Source: Streptomyces niveus (lineage in GTDB: Bacteria; Actinomycetota; Actinomycetes; Streptomycetales; Streptomycetaceae). From it: 64,000 nt of DNA. Shown here piece after piece: positions 33,571-42,569 of the stretch (positions within the stretch are counted from its first letter, which is position 1; each line of letters opens with the position of its first letter). Made by a program: the position numbers and the translations under genes. The DNA is taken from contig NZ_MDCR01000028.1 of assembly GCF_001723055.1 (NCBI RefSeq), positions 19,380-83,379 of the forward strand. Reading direction: 5' to 3'. The notes beneath the pieces are model-generated. The model searched no databases. It was not told where the DNA came from and saw only the letters and a list, made by a program, of their open reading frames with translations.

Positions 33571-34914
33571 GTGAGCCAGTACGTGTCCAGGCTTGCCGGC
33601 ACCCTGGTGTCACCGCCCCGGCTCCGCATCCCCGGCCACCCGCGCAAACCGCGGCGCGTCGCCATGCTCAGCGTCCACACCTCCCCGCTGCACCAGCCGG
33701 GGACGGGCGACGCGGGCGGCATGAACGTCTACATCGTCGAGCTGGCCAGACGCCTGGCCGCCATCGACATCGAGGTCGAGATCTTCACGCGCTCGACCAC
33801 CGGCGGGCTGCCCCCCAGCGTGGAGCTGGCACCGGGCGTGCTCGTACGGCACGTGGACGCCGGTCCGTACGAGGGCCTGGCCAAGGAGGAGCTGCCCGCG
33901 CAGCTCTGCGCCTTCACGCACGGCGTGATGCAGGCGTGGGCCGGCCAGCGCCCCGGCTACTACGACCTCGTCCACTCCCACTACTGGCTCTCCGGCCATG
34001 TCGGCTGGCTCGCCGCCGAGCGGTGGGGCGCGCCCCTCGTCCACGCCATGCACACCATGGCCAAGGTCAAGAACGCCGCGCTCGCCGAAGGCGACGCCCC
34101 CGAGCCCGCGGCCCGTGTCATCGGCGAGACGCAGATCGTGCGCGCCGCCGACCGGCTGATCGCCAACACCTCCGAGGAGGCCGACGAACTCGTCCGCTTC
34201 TACGAGGCGGATCCCGGGAAGGTCGCCGTCGTCCACCCCGGCGTGAACCTGGACGTCTTCCGCCCCGCCGACGGCCGCGCGGCGGCGCGCGCCCGTCTGG
34301 GGCTGCCGCAGGACGCGTTCGTGCCGCTCTTCGCCGGCCGTATCCAGCCGCTCAAGGCCCCCGACGTCCTGCTGCGCGCCGTGGCCGTCCTGGTGGACCG
34401 CGAGCCCGCCCTCCGTAGGAGGCTGGTCGTTCCGGTCGTGGGCGGCCCGAGCGGCAGCGGTCTGGCCAAGCCGGAAGGGCTGCACAAGCTGGCGGCCAGG
34501 CTCGGTATCGCCGATGTCGTACGGTTCTGTCCGCCGGTCGGCCAGCAGGCGCTCGCCGACTGGTTCCGCGCGGCGTCCGTGCTGGTCATGCCCTCCTACA
34601 GCGAGTCCTTCGGCCTCGTCGCCATAGAGGCGCAGGCGAGCGGGACCCCGGTGGTCGCGGCAGCGGTGGGCGGTCTCCCGGTGGCGGTACGCAACGGCCA
34701 GACCGGCTTCCTGATCCCCGGCCACGAGCCGGAGGCGTACGCCCAGGCGCTCGCCCGCTTCATCGACCGGCCCGAGCTGGTGGACCGGATGGGGCAGGCG
34801 GCCTCGCGGCACGCGCAGTCCTTCGGCTGGGACACGGCGGCGTCGGCGACGGCGGACGTCTACACGGCCGCCGTGCATGATCACCGAGGTCGCGTACGCT
34901 CGCACCATGGCTGA
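33571..34914 (+). CDS. mshA: D-inositol-3-phosphate glycosyltransferase (mycothiol biosynthesis)
   Basis: A 447-residue GT4 glycosyltransferase. It joins GlcNAc from UDP-GlcNAc to 1L-myo-inositol-1-phosphate, the first step to mycothiol. Landmarks are [20 protein letters not shown], the acceptor/donor loop [31 protein letters not shown], and the ExxxE-type donor motif [20 protein letters not shown] 33571 opens VSQYVSRL, the family's usual start in Streptomyces, with gcgagagg upstream; the frame is open to 33487 without domain content. It overlaps the YbjN gene by 8 bp. Confidence 0.96.
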   Translation: MSQYVSRLAGTLVSPPRLRIPGHPRKPRRVAMLSVHTSPLHQPGTGDAGGMNVYIVELARRLAAIDIEVEIFTRSTTGGLPPSVELAPGVLVRHVDAGPYEGLAKEELPAQLCAFTHGVMQAWAGQRPGYYDLVHSHYWLSGHVGWLAAERWGAPLVHAMHTMAKVKNAALAEGDAPEPAARVIGETQIVRAADRLIANTSEEADELVRFYEADPGKVAVVHPGVNLDVFRPADGRAAARARLGLPQDAFVPLFAGRIQPLKAPDVLLRAVAVLVDREPALRRRLVVPVVGGPSGSGLAKPEGLHKLAARLGIADVVRFCPPVGQQALADWFRAASVLVMPSYSESFGLVAIEAQASGTPVVAAAVGGLPVAVRNGQTGFLIPGHEPEAYAQALARFIDRPELVDRMGQAASRHAQSFGWDTAASATADVYTAAVHDHRGRVRSHHG

Positions 34915-35461
34915 CGACACGCGAGCCCGAGGCGGGGCCGGCGGCCCCGCGCACGCCGTCCACCTCGTCGAACAGAGCCTCAAGTCCGCCGCGCTCGACT
35001 CCGGTCTGGAGTGGGAGAGCCCCGATCCCGGCTCCTTCGTCGTCACGCTCCCCGGCACCCGCAAGCTCTCCACGACCTGCTCCCTGCGCGTCGGGCGGCA
35101 CTCCCTCTCCGTGAACGCCTTCGTCGTCCGGCACCCGGACGAGAACGAGGGCGCCGTCCACCGCTGGCTGCTGGAGCGCAACCTCAAGCTGTACGGGGTG
35201 GCGTACGCGGTCGACCGGCTCGGCGACATCTACCTCTCCGGCAAACTGCCGCTGTCCGCCGTCGGCGAGGACGAGCTGGACCGGCTGCTCGGGACCGTAC
35301 TGGAAGAGGCGGACGGTTCCTTCAACACGCTGCTGGAGCTGGGGTTCGCGAGCGCGATCCGCAAGGAGTACGCGTGGCGGGTGTCCCGCGGGGAGTCCAC
35401 CAGGAACCTCGACGCCTTCACGCATCTGACCCGGCCCGCGGAGAATCCCGGACCCGCCTGA
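34907..35461 (+). CDS. YbjN domain protein (type III secretion chaperone-like fold)
   Basis: The 184 residues match the actinobacterial YbjN family: [58 protein letters not shown] and [20 protein letters not shown]. The fold resembles type III secretion chaperones, but the family's role is not known; in E. coli YbjN affects stress and motility genes. The start codon lies inside the 3' end of mshA, so the two are co-translated. That order (mshA then ybjN-like) is usual in Streptomyces. Confidence 0.87.
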   Translation: MADDTRARGGAGGPAHAVHLVEQSLKSAALDSGLEWESPDPGSFVVTLPGTRKLSTTCSLRVGRHSLSVNAFVVRHPDENEGAVHRWLLERNLKLYGVAYAVDRLGDIYLSGKLPLSAVGEDELDRLLGTVLEEADGSFNTLLELGFASAIRKEYAWRVSRGESTRNLDAFTHLTRPAENPGPA

Positions 35462-35544
35462 CCTCTCTCACTCCCGGCGCCCGGCGTACCCGCATTCGGC
35501 TCCACCGGGTCGCCGGTCCGCATCCGCCGCTCCACGATCGTTCC

Positions 35545-37137
35545 ATGGACGACCAACGTCAGGGCGGCGGCCCGTTGGACCGCAGGCACTTCCTCGGCGC
35601 CGCCGCCGGTGCCGCCGGGCTCGCGGTCGGGGCCCTGACCGGCTGCGACTCCTCGCCGGGCGGGGGACCGGCCGCCCGGCCCTCCGCGGACACCGGTACG
35701 GACATCGGCACCGACACCGACCTGACCGCCGCCGAACGCGAGCGCCCCGGCAGCCCCGACTGGCGCATCCGCTCGGTGGGCCCGGCCGACGCGGTCCAGG
35801 GGTACACCGACAAGGTGAGCGTCCTGCCGGGCGAGGAGTTCGGGCTGTACGTGTCGACGACCGCGCCCCGCTTCCGGGTCTCCGCGTATCGGATGGGCTG
35901 GTACGACGGGGCCCAGGCCCGGCTGGTCTGGCGCTCCGACCAGATGGCGGGCCGGGTCCAGCGCGATCGGCACATGGTCAAGTACACGCAGACCGTACGG
36001 GCCGACTGGAAGCGCACGCTCACCGTGCGCGCCGACGGCTGGCCCGAGGGCGCGTACCTGCTGCGGCTGGACGCGTCGAGCGGACACCAGCGGTACGTCC
36101 CGCTGATCGTCCGCTCGCGGAGCGCGGCGGGCCGGACCGTGCTGATGCACGCGCCCGCGACCTGGCAGGCGTACAACCTGTGGGGCGGCTACAACCTCTA
36201 CGAGGGCAAGAACGGCGCGTACGGGGCCCGTTCGCTGGCCGTCTCCTTCGACCGGCCGTACGACAAGAACGGCGCGGAGAAGTTCCTCGTCCACGAACGC
36301 GCCCTGGTCGTCCTCGCGGAACGCCTCGGCATCCCCCTCGCCTACACGACAGGCATCGACGTCCATCTCTCCCCGTCGGTGCTGCGCGGCGCGACGGCGG
36401 CGATCTCGCTCGGCCACGACGAGTACTGGACCCCCGAGCAGCGGCGGCACTTCACCGGGGCCCGGGACGCCGGGACCAATCTGGCCTTCCTTGGCGCCAA
36501 CACCTGCTTCCGCCGGATCAGGCTGGAGCGGGCCGACGACGGGGGGCCCGTCCGCACGGTGGTCTGCTACAAGACGGACTACGAGGGCGATCCGTATCTC
36601 GCCGAGCACCGCTCGATGGTGACCACCGACTTCCGGGTGTCGCCCGCCGCCGACCCGGAGTCGTCCATGACCGGCGTCCTGTACGAGGGGTTCCCCACGG
36701 ACGCCCCGTACGTCGTCCACGGCGCCGACCACTGGATCTTCGAGGGGACGGGGGTCAAGCGCGGTGACTCCTTCGACCACCTGGTCGGGGTGGAGTACGA
36801 CCGGGTGACTCCGGGGCAGCCGACCCCCGCGTCGCTGGAGATCGTGGCCCACTCACCGCTGGTCTGCAAAGGCCGCGACAGCCACGCGGATTCCGCGTAC
36901 TACACCGTGTCCAGCGGCGCGGGCGTCTTCGCGACCGGGACGATGCGCTGGGTGGAGGGGCTCATGGCCGGGACCCGGGAGAACGGACGCAATCACCGGA
37001 TGGACGCCCGGACCGGTGCCTTCGTCACCCGTACCACCGAGAACGTGCTCCGTGCCTTCGCGGCGGGTCCGGCGGGGCGGACCAAGCCGGCGCCGAGGGA
37101 CAACGTGCGGAGCGTGTACGGGAGTACGGCGACCTGA
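35545..37137 (+). CDS. Tat-exported lipoprotein with N,N-dimethylformamidase beta-subunit-like domain
   Basis: A 530-residue protein. The N-terminus has a twin-arginine signal (DRRHFLGAAAGAAGLAVGA) ending in a lipobox LTGC, with Cys34 as the lipid anchor. After a Thr/Asp-rich spacer, the mature part has FGLYVSTTAPRFRVSAYRMG, ATWQAYNLWGGYNLYEGKN and ISLGHDEYWTPEQRRHF, blocks of the DMFase large-subunit C-terminal-like domain (PF20254). DMFase hydrolyses dimethylformamide; most bacterial proteins with this domain have no known substrate. It is followed at 110 bp by another Tat-exported protein. Confidence 0.82.
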   Translation: MDDQRQGGGPLDRRHFLGAAAGAAGLAVGALTGCDSSPGGGPAARPSADTGTDIGTDTDLTAAERERPGSPDWRIRSVGPADAVQGYTDKVSVLPGEEFGLYVSTTAPRFRVSAYRMGWYDGAQARLVWRSDQMAGRVQRDRHMVKYTQTVRADWKRTLTVRADGWPEGAYLLRLDASSGHQRYVPLIVRSRSAAGRTVLMHAPATWQAYNLWGGYNLYEGKNGAYGARSLAVSFDRPYDKNGAEKFLVHERALVVLAERLGIPLAYTTGIDVHLSPSVLRGATAAISLGHDEYWTPEQRRHFTGARDAGTNLAFLGANTCFRRIRLERADDGGPVRTVVCYKTDYEGDPYLAEHRSMVTTDFRVSPAADPESSMTGVLYEGFPTDAPYVVHGADHWIFEGTGVKRGDSFDHLVGVEYDRVTPGQPTPASLEIVAHSPLVCKGRDSHADSAYYTVSSGAGVFATGTMRWVEGLMAGTRENGRNHRMDARTGAFVTRTTENVLRAFAAGPAGRTKPAPRDNVRSVYGSTAT

Positions 37138-37247
37138 CCCGGCCTCACCGCGCACCGCTGCCGTACCACCTCTTCCCTCCCTCCGCCGCGCCGTGGCATG
37201 CTCACGCTGACCGCAGACCTGAACCTGGTTCACATATGTGGAGGTTG

Positions 37248-38942
37248 ATGAGCGTGGGTATCCAACGAGCCATGAGTAGACGGGCGTTGCTCGCCAGCGC
37301 CGTGGCCGTCGCCGCGGCCGGTGCGGCGACCGGTCTCGGCCCCGCGAGCGGCTCCGCCGCCGCCGTGCCCCGCGGCCCGCGCACCTCCCCGCTCTGGCGT
37401 GAGTTCACCGAGTCGCCGCTGACCCACCCCCAGATCCCCTACGTCGGCCGGGCCGGCCAGCGCGCCGGAGCCACCCGCTTCCCGCGCCCCCGCGTGGTCG
37501 CCGACGTCCGCGCGTACGGCGCCAAGGGCGACGGCTCCGCCGACGCGGCCCCCGCCATCAACCGCGCGCTCGCCGAGGCGGGCAGGCGCGGCGGCGGCAC
37601 GGTCCTCGTCCCGGCGGGCACCTACCGCGTCGACGACATCATCCGTATCTCGCACAGCGACGTGGTGCTGCGCGGCGCGGGCAGCGGACGCACCAAGCTG
37701 TACGCGACGAAGAACCTCACCGAGCTGATAGGCCCGTACGGCAGCCGCTTCGGCGGCGACAAGTCGAGCTGGTCCTGGGCCGGCGGCCTCATCTGGCTCG
37801 CCCCGGAAGCACGGCTCAACTCCCTCATCGAGTCCATCAAGGCCAAGAAGTGGCCCCTGGAGGGCTGGACGGGCAACGAGCGCACCGAGTTCGAGCCCCT
37901 CACCGCCGTCGCACCCGCCCGCCGGGGTGATCTCACCGTGACGGTCGAGGACGCGTCGCGGATCGAGCGCGGCGAGATCGTCCTCTTCCGTGTCGCCGAC
38001 GACGCCGACCACACCCTCCTGGAACACATGTCGGGCGGCGGCCCGGCGACCGAGGCGTACGACTGGTCCGACAAGTCGAAGCTGCTGAGCTACGTGCCGT
38101 ACGAGTGGCCCGTACGCGTCACCTCCGTAAGAGGACGCGAACTCACCCTGGAACGCCCGCTCCCGGTGGACATCCGCCCCGAGTGGAACACCATGATCAC
38201 CACGCTCGTCACCCCGCTCACCGGCTCCGGCGTGGAAGGGCTGACGCTCGAAGCGGTCGAGACGCCGCAGTCGGTCCACCTGCTGGACAAGGGCCACAAC
38301 GGCGTCACCTTCCAGTGCGCGTACGACTGCTGGGCCGACGACATCACCGTCCGGCACTGCGACAACAGCTTCGGCCTCGTCGCCGCCTCCGCCTGCACAC
38401 TGCGCCGTACGCGCGTCGAGGGGCGCGGCTCGCACCATCCGTACTTCTGCCGCGAGGCGTCGCACGACAACCTCGTCGAGGACTTCTTCATCGGCGCGCG
38501 GACCGTCCCGGCCCCCGCGGGCACCCAACTGCACGGCATCAACGTCGAAGGGCTCTCCAGCCACAACGTCTGGTCGCGCGGCGTGATGGAGATGGGCACC
38601 TTCGACACCCACCGGGGGCTGCCGTTCGCCAACCTCCGTACGGAGATCACGCTCGACAACAACGGGACGCACGGCGGCGACGCGTCCGCGGGACCGCTGT
38701 ACGGGGCGCGGTTCACGCACTGGAACGTCACCGTGCTCAACGAGCGGGCCGGACTGGTCAGGATCGACGGGATCGCGCCGTACAGCGTGACGGCCGGAAT
38801 CAGTGAGGTGCGCGAGTTCGGGCAGATCGATGTCCCGGACTTCAAGGGCGAGTTGAACGCGCGGCTGGAGGCGTACGGCAGGCCGGGGGAGCTGCGGCCG
38901 GGCAATCTGTACGAGGCGCAGCGCGAGCTCAAGGTGCGCTGA
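37248..38942 (+). CDS. Tat-exported right-handed beta-helix protein (Pectate_lyase_3)
   Basis: A 564-residue protein. The Tat signal is MSRRALLASAVAVAAAG (RR near residue 11) with cleavage near GSAAAVP. Then comes the Pectate_lyase_3 opening VVADVRAYGAKGDGSADAAP and GGTVLVPAGTYRVDDIIRIS, then many short beta-helix turns (VEGLTLEAVETPQSVHLL, HNGVTFQCAYDCWADDITVR). It is probably a polysaccharide-binding lyase or hydrolase, or a cell-surface helix protein. ggagg at 37240-37244 lies 3 bp from ATG 37248 and 9 bp from GTG 37254, so the GTG may be the true start. Two palindromes, gaacctggttc and cacatatgtg, precede it. Confidence 0.82.
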   Translation: MSVGIQRAMSRRALLASAVAVAAAGAATGLGPASGSAAAVPRGPRTSPLWREFTESPLTHPQIPYVGRAGQRAGATRFPRPRVVADVRAYGAKGDGSADAAPAINRALAEAGRRGGGTVLVPAGTYRVDDIIRISHSDVVLRGAGSGRTKLYATKNLTELIGPYGSRFGGDKSSWSWAGGLIWLAPEARLNSLIESIKAKKWPLEGWTGNERTEFEPLTAVAPARRGDLTVTVEDASRIERGEIVLFRVADDADHTLLEHMSGGGPATEAYDWSDKSKLLSYVPYEWPVRVTSVRGRELTLERPLPVDIRPEWNTMITTLVTPLTGSGVEGLTLEAVETPQSVHLLDKGHNGVTFQCAYDCWADDITVRHCDNSFGLVAASACTLRRTRVEGRGSHHPYFCREASHDNLVEDFFIGARTVPAPAGTQLHGINVEGLSSHNVWSRGVMEMGTFDTHRGLPFANLRTEITLDNNGTHGGDASAGPLYGARFTHWNVTVLNERAGLVRIDGIAPYSVTAGISEVREFGQIDVPDFKGELNARLEAYGRPGELRPGNLYEAQRELKVR

Positions 38943-38943
38943 A

Positions 38944-38958
38944 CGCCCCTACGGGGCG
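38944..38958. terminator. Short hairpin between two convergent genes
   Basis: cgcccc and ggggcg pair around tac in the 6-bp gap between the beta-helix gene and the MFS gene. It overlaps the MFS stop region and could end transcripts from both sides. The stem is only 6 bp, so this is a weak call. Confidence 0.35.
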
Positions 38959-40292
38959 GGTGACTTCGCCGCCTCCGCCACGGGACCCGTCCCCGGCTCC
39001 CGCTCCGTCCCCGGCTCCGTACGCGCGTCGGGGCCGGAGCCGGAGCCGCGGTCGAACCCGACATCGACCTCCTCCTTGGGAAGCCCCCGCATCAGCAGCC
39101 AGTACCCGCCGGCCGCCACCGTCCCCAGCACCGCGCAGACGCCCCACAGCCAGTCGGCGCCGTAGTGGTCGATCAGGAAGCCGGACATCAGCGGCGCGAC
39201 CAGACCGGCCACCGCCCACGACATCGTGTACATGCCCTGGTAGCGGCCCCGCCCGTGGACCGGCGAGAGCCGGACCACGAGGCTGGTCTGCGTCGGCGCG
39301 TTGATGATCTCGGCGATCGTCCACACCAGCACCGCCAGCGCGTACACGGCCAGCGACCCGGCGAAGGCCGTCAGCCCGAAGCCGTAACCCGCCAGCGCCG
39401 AGGACAGGATCAGCAGCCTGCGGGTGTCACGGTGCTCGATGAACCGGGTGACCGGGATCTGGAGCGCCACGATCAGCACCCCGTTGAACGCGATGATCAT
39501 CCCGAAGTCGGAGCTGCTGAAGCCGTCCGTGCCCATCGCGACCGGCAGCCCCACGAACCCCTGCTGGAAGATCAGCGCGACGACGAACGACAGCCCGACC
39601 ACGCTCATGAAGCGGCCGTCCCGCAGCACGGTCCGCATCCCGACCTCCGCCGCCGGCTCGCTCTTCCCGTCCACGGGGGCGCGTTCGGGCCGCGACTCCG
39701 GCAGCTTGAGGAAGATCACCACGGCACAGGCCAGTGTCATCGCCGCCTCGCCCAGGAATCCGGCGAGATAGCTGTACTCGGCGATGAAGCCCGCGGCGAC
39801 CGACGAGATCGCGAACCCCAGGTTGATCGCCCAGTAGTTCAGCGAGAACGCCCGCACCCGGTCCTCGGGCTTCACGATGTCCGCCATCATCGCCTGCACG
39901 GCGGGGCGCGAGGCGTTCGAGGTCATCCCGACGAGGAACGCGACGGCGGCGATGGCCGCCGGATGCTGCATGAAACCGAGCAGCGCCACCGACGCGGCCG
40001 TCGACAACTGCGCGATCAGCAGCGTGGGCCGCCGCCCGAGCCGGTCGGTCATCACGCCCGCGCCGACCGCGGAGACGACGCCGCCGAGGCCGTGGAGCGA
40101 GGCGACGAGACCGGCGTACGACGCCGAGTAGCCGCGCTCGATGGTCAGATACAGCACCATGAAGGTGGCGACGAAGGCACCGAGCCGGTTGACCAGTGTG
40201 CTCGTCCACAGCCACCAGAACTCACGGGGCAGCCCCGAGACGCTCCTCCTGACGCTCTCGCCCATGGCACGTCTCAGTCCGGCGATGGACAT
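38949..40292 (-). CDS. MFS transporter
   Basis: A 447-residue protein with 12 hydrophobic segments. It opens [20 protein letters not shown], the MFS TM1 of a peptide/multidrug-type family. Motif A is [17 protein letters not shown], and TM4-5 carry [20 protein letters not shown], known from actinobacterial MDR-like MFS (YdgH/MdtH-like). A Pro/Glu/Gly-rich cytoplasmic tail (about 415-447) follows. ATG 40292 has ggggg 9 bp upstream. It is divergent from gpmA with a 133-bp gap. The substrate is unknown. Confidence 0.86.
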   Translation of the reverse strand: MSIAGLRRAMGESVRRSVSGLPREFWWLWTSTLVNRLGAFVATFMVLYLTIERGYSASYAGLVASLHGLGGVVSAVGAGVMTDRLGRRPTLLIAQLSTAASVALLGFMQHPAAIAAVAFLVGMTSNASRPAVQAMMADIVKPEDRVRAFSLNYWAINLGFAISSVAAGFIAEYSYLAGFLGEAAMTLACAVVIFLKLPESRPERAPVDGKSEPAAEVGMRTVLRDGRFMSVVGLSFVVALIFQQGFVGLPVAMGTDGFSSSDFGMIIAFNGVLIVALQIPVTRFIEHRDTRRLLILSSALAGYGFGLTAFAGSLAVYALAVLVWTIAEIINAPTQTSLVVRLSPVHGRGRYQGMYTMSWAVAGLVAPLMSGFLIDHYGADWLWGVCAVLGTVAAGGYWLLMRGLPKEEVDVGFDRGSGSGPDARTEPGTEREPGTGPVAEAAKSPAP

Positions 40293-40425
40293 GCGGCATT
40301 CCCCCCGAGGGCTCCGGCGATGTAAGTGGCCGATGGGCCAACCGCAACTTACGTACGTCCGTCCCCCGGGCACCAGTCAATTGACGGCAAGCGTCAATCG
40401 GAAGCGTTCGATTAGGCTCGGGCCC

Positions 40426-41187
40426 ATGGCCGACGCACCGTACAAACTGATCCTCCTCCGCCACGGCGAGAGCGAATGGAACGCGAAGAATCTGTTCACC
40501 GGCTGGGTGGACGTCAATCTCACGGACAAGGGTGAGAAGGAGGCCGTGCGCGGCGGTGAGCTGCTGAAGGACGCCGGTCTGCTGCCCGACGTCCTGCACA
40601 CCTCCCTGCAGAAGCGCGCGATCCGCACCGCCACGCTGGCGCTGGAGTCCGCCGACCGCTCCTGGATCCCCGTCCGCCGCTCCTGGCGCCTGAACGAGCG
40701 GCACTACGGCGCCCTCCAGGGCAAGGACAAGGCACAGACCCTCGCCGAGTTCGGCGAGGAGCAGTTCATGCTCTGGCGCCGCTCGTACGACACCCCGCCG
40801 CCGGAGCTGGAGGACGGCACCGAGTTCTCCCAGAGCGACGACCCGCGCTACGCGACGATCCCCCCGGAGCTGCGCCCGCGCACGGAGTGCCTCAAGGACG
40901 TCGTGGTCCGCATGCTGCCGTACTGGTACGACAGCATCGTCCCGGACCTGCTGACGGGCCGTACGGTCCTGGTCGCCGCCCACGGCAACAGCCTCCGCGC
41001 GCTGGTGAAGCACCTGGACGGCATCTCGGACGGCGACATCGCGGGCCTCAACATCCCCACGGGCATCCCGCTCTCCTACGAACTGGACGCCGGCTTCCGC
41101 CCGGTGAAGCCGGGCGGCACCTACCTGGACCCGGACGCGGCGGCGGCGGCGATCGAGGCCGTCAAGAACCAGGGCAAGAAGAAGTAG
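40426..41187 (+). CDS. gpmA: 2,3-bisphosphoglycerate-dependent phosphoglycerate mutase
   Basis: A 253-residue glycolytic enzyme that interconverts 3- and 2-phosphoglycerate. The phospho-His motif is [10 protein letters not shown] (H13), the substrate loop [14 protein letters not shown], and the second catalytic His is in [17 protein letters not shown]. All are as in dPGM, with the Lys-rich C-terminal tail (NQGKKK) seen in Streptomyces. An inverted repeat attgac / gtcaat (40380-40398) lies 28 bp upstream of the ATG. A strong hairpin follows the gene. It is cytosolic and an essential step of glycolysis/gluconeogenesis. Confidence 0.95.
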   Translation: MADAPYKLILLRHGESEWNAKNLFTGWVDVNLTDKGEKEAVRGGELLKDAGLLPDVLHTSLQKRAIRTATLALESADRSWIPVRRSWRLNERHYGALQGKDKAQTLAEFGEEQFMLWRRSYDTPPPELEDGTEFSQSDDPRYATIPPELRPRTECLKDVVVRMLPYWYDSIVPDLLTGRTVLVAAHGNSLRALVKHLDGISDGDIAGLNIPTGIPLSYELDAGFRPVKPGGTYLDPDAAAAAIEAVKNQGKKK

Positions 41188-41212
41188 CGCGGTAGGTAAC
41201 TGAGCATTTAGC

Positions 41213-41256
41213 AGGGCCCGGTCCGGGTGGAGGTCTTCACCGCCGGACCGGGCCCT
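41213..41256. terminator. Bidirectional terminator between gpmA and the Cys-rich gene
   Basis: agggcccggtccg (41213-41225) and cggaccgggccct (41244-41256) pair perfectly, with ggtg/cacc extending the stem inward. It lies 25 bp after gpmA and 8 bp after the stop of the convergent Cys-rich peptide gene, so it serves both. Confidence 0.8.
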
Positions 41257-41264
41257 TGTTCGTG

Positions 41265-41414
41265 TCAGCCGCAGCTGCCCCCGCAGGCGCACGGCGCGCC
41301 CGACTGGCAGCCGCAGCCGCAGCCCGAGCCGCAGCCGCAGGCGCCGAGGATCGGCGGCCGTACCCGCTCGACAGCTGCTTCCTGCTGGGTTTCGGTCCTG
41401 GGGGACTCGGCCAT
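41265..41414 (-). CDS. 49-residue Cys/Gly-rich micropeptide
   Basis: The first 25 residues (AESPRTETQQEAAVERVRPP) are polar and unstructured. The last 24 hold eight Cys spaced by Gly (ACGCGSGCGCGCQ then PCACGGSCG), reading C-x-C-x4-C-x-C-x-C-x5-C-x-C-x3-C. ATG 41414 is preceded by a strong gaggagg ribosome site, and a perfect terminator follows, which together support a real gene. No signal peptide is seen. Metal binding like a metallothionein, or a redox sponge in a mycothiol-using cell, is possible. I know no named family. Confidence 0.7.
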   Translation of the reverse strand: MAESPRTETQQEAAVERVRPPILGACGCGSGCGCGCQSGAPCACGGSCG

Positions 41415-41589
41415 GGGTTCCTCCTCGAAGGTGTGCACGGGCGTACGGGGCGGCGTCCGCGCCCATTGCACCGGCACCAGGGCGGGCGCATCAACGGCGC
41501 ATGCGCGCAGGCGCCCCCTGGTGTCACCCCCGCACGCCCCCGTGCGCCCCCAAGCCCGAACCCTCGGACCGCGCCCTCGGCGAGAGCCC

Positions 41590-42270
41590 TCAGGCGCCTT
41601 CGACCGGCGCCTCGGCCTGCTGGATCTCGTCCGCGTGCTCACCCGTCACCAGGTACACGACCCGCTTGGCCACCGACACCGCGTGGTCCGCGAACCGCTC
41701 GTAGTACCGGCCGAGCAGCGTCACGTCGACCGCCGTCTCGATGCCGTGCTTCCAGCGGTCGTCCATCAGGTGCTGGAAGAGCGTGCGGTGCAGCAGGTCC
41801 ATCTCGTCGTCGTCCTGCTCCAGCTGGAGCGCCAGATCGACGTCCTTGGTGATGATGACCTCGGCCGCCTTCGCCATCAGCCGCTGCGCGAGCTGCCCCA
41901 TCTCCAGGATGGTCGCGTGCAGGTCGTGCGGCACGGCGTGGGCCGGGAAGCGGAGCCGGGCCAGCTTGGCGACGTGCTGCGCCAGGTCGCCCGAGCGCTC
42001 CAGGTCCGCGCTCATCCGCAGCGACGTGACCACGATCCGCAGATCCGTGGCGACCGGCTGCTGCCGGGCCAGCAGCGCGATGGCCCTGGCCTCCAGGTCG
42101 TGCTGGAGGTCGTCGACCCTCTGATCGGCGGCGATCACGCTCTCGGCCAGCTTCAGGTCCGCGTCGAGCATGGACGTGGTGGCGCGCCCGATCGCCGACC
42201 CGACCAGTCGGGCCATCTCGACCAGGTCCTCGCCGATCGAGTCAAGTTCCTCGTGGTACGCGTCACGCAT
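41590..42270 (-). CDS. phoU: Phosphate transport/signalling regulator PhoU
   Basis: A 226-residue all-helical protein made of two PhoU repeats. MRDAYHEELDSIGEDLVEMA opens the first. The metal-binding E/DxxxD patterns are MSADLERSGDLAQHVAK in repeat one and YYERFADHAVSVAKRVVYL in repeat two. PhoU links the Pst phosphate importer to the PhoR kinase and damps the response when phosphate is plentiful. In Streptomyces it is transcribed away from phoR-phoP, as here, with a PHO box in the shared gap. The C-terminus is acidic (ADEIQQAEAPVEGA). Confidence 0.95.
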   Translation of the reverse strand: MRDAYHEELDSIGEDLVEMARLVGSAIGRATTSMLDADLKLAESVIAADQRVDDLQHDLEARAIALLARQQPVATDLRIVVTSLRMSADLERSGDLAQHVAKLARLRFPAHAVPHDLHATILEMGQLAQRLMAKAAEVIITKDVDLALQLEQDDDEMDLLHRTLFQHLMDDRWKHGIETAVDVTLLGRYYERFADHAVSVAKRVVYLVTGEHADEIQQAEAPVEGA

Positions 42271-42463
42271 GGGTGTCCCTCTCTGGGTTCTTCTGCTGGT
42301 GTTCCGGGGTTGTCAAAGTCGCCTGAGGAGTCGTCTGAGTACACCGAAAGCCCCCCGAACGGCACTGTCCTCGTCGTACGGACGCCGACGGACCGCCAGG
42401 GGCGGGGGGCCGTCCGACCCCCACGCTCCCACGTTCGAGCCGTCAGGAGTCCGGATGCTCCCT

Positions 42464-42496
42464 CCCAAGTGAACCGGCACTTTCTCCACGGTGAAC
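42464..42496 (-). promoter_or_regulatory. PHO box (PhoP binding site) between phoU and phoR
   Basis: Read on the minus strand, three adjacent 11-bp units lie in phase: gttcaccgtgg (42496-42486), agaaagtgccg (42485-42475) and gttcacttggg (42474-42464). The first and third match the GTTCACC direct-repeat unit of Streptomyces PhoP sites. The box is 74 bp upstream of phoR and about 194 bp upstream of phoU, so PhoP can control both, as known in S. coelicolor. Confidence 0.8.
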
Positions 42497-42569
42497 TCTG
42501 GGCGACGAGTGTTCGAGGAGACACCTGTACGGCTGGGAGAGTGTCACTCGGCCCGCTTAACCTGAGTGC

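Noticed and set aside
40380..40420. ttgacg / taggct promoter for gpmA
   Set aside because: The boxes are 26 bp apart, too far for a normal promoter. Only the attgac/gtcaat repeat is worth noting.
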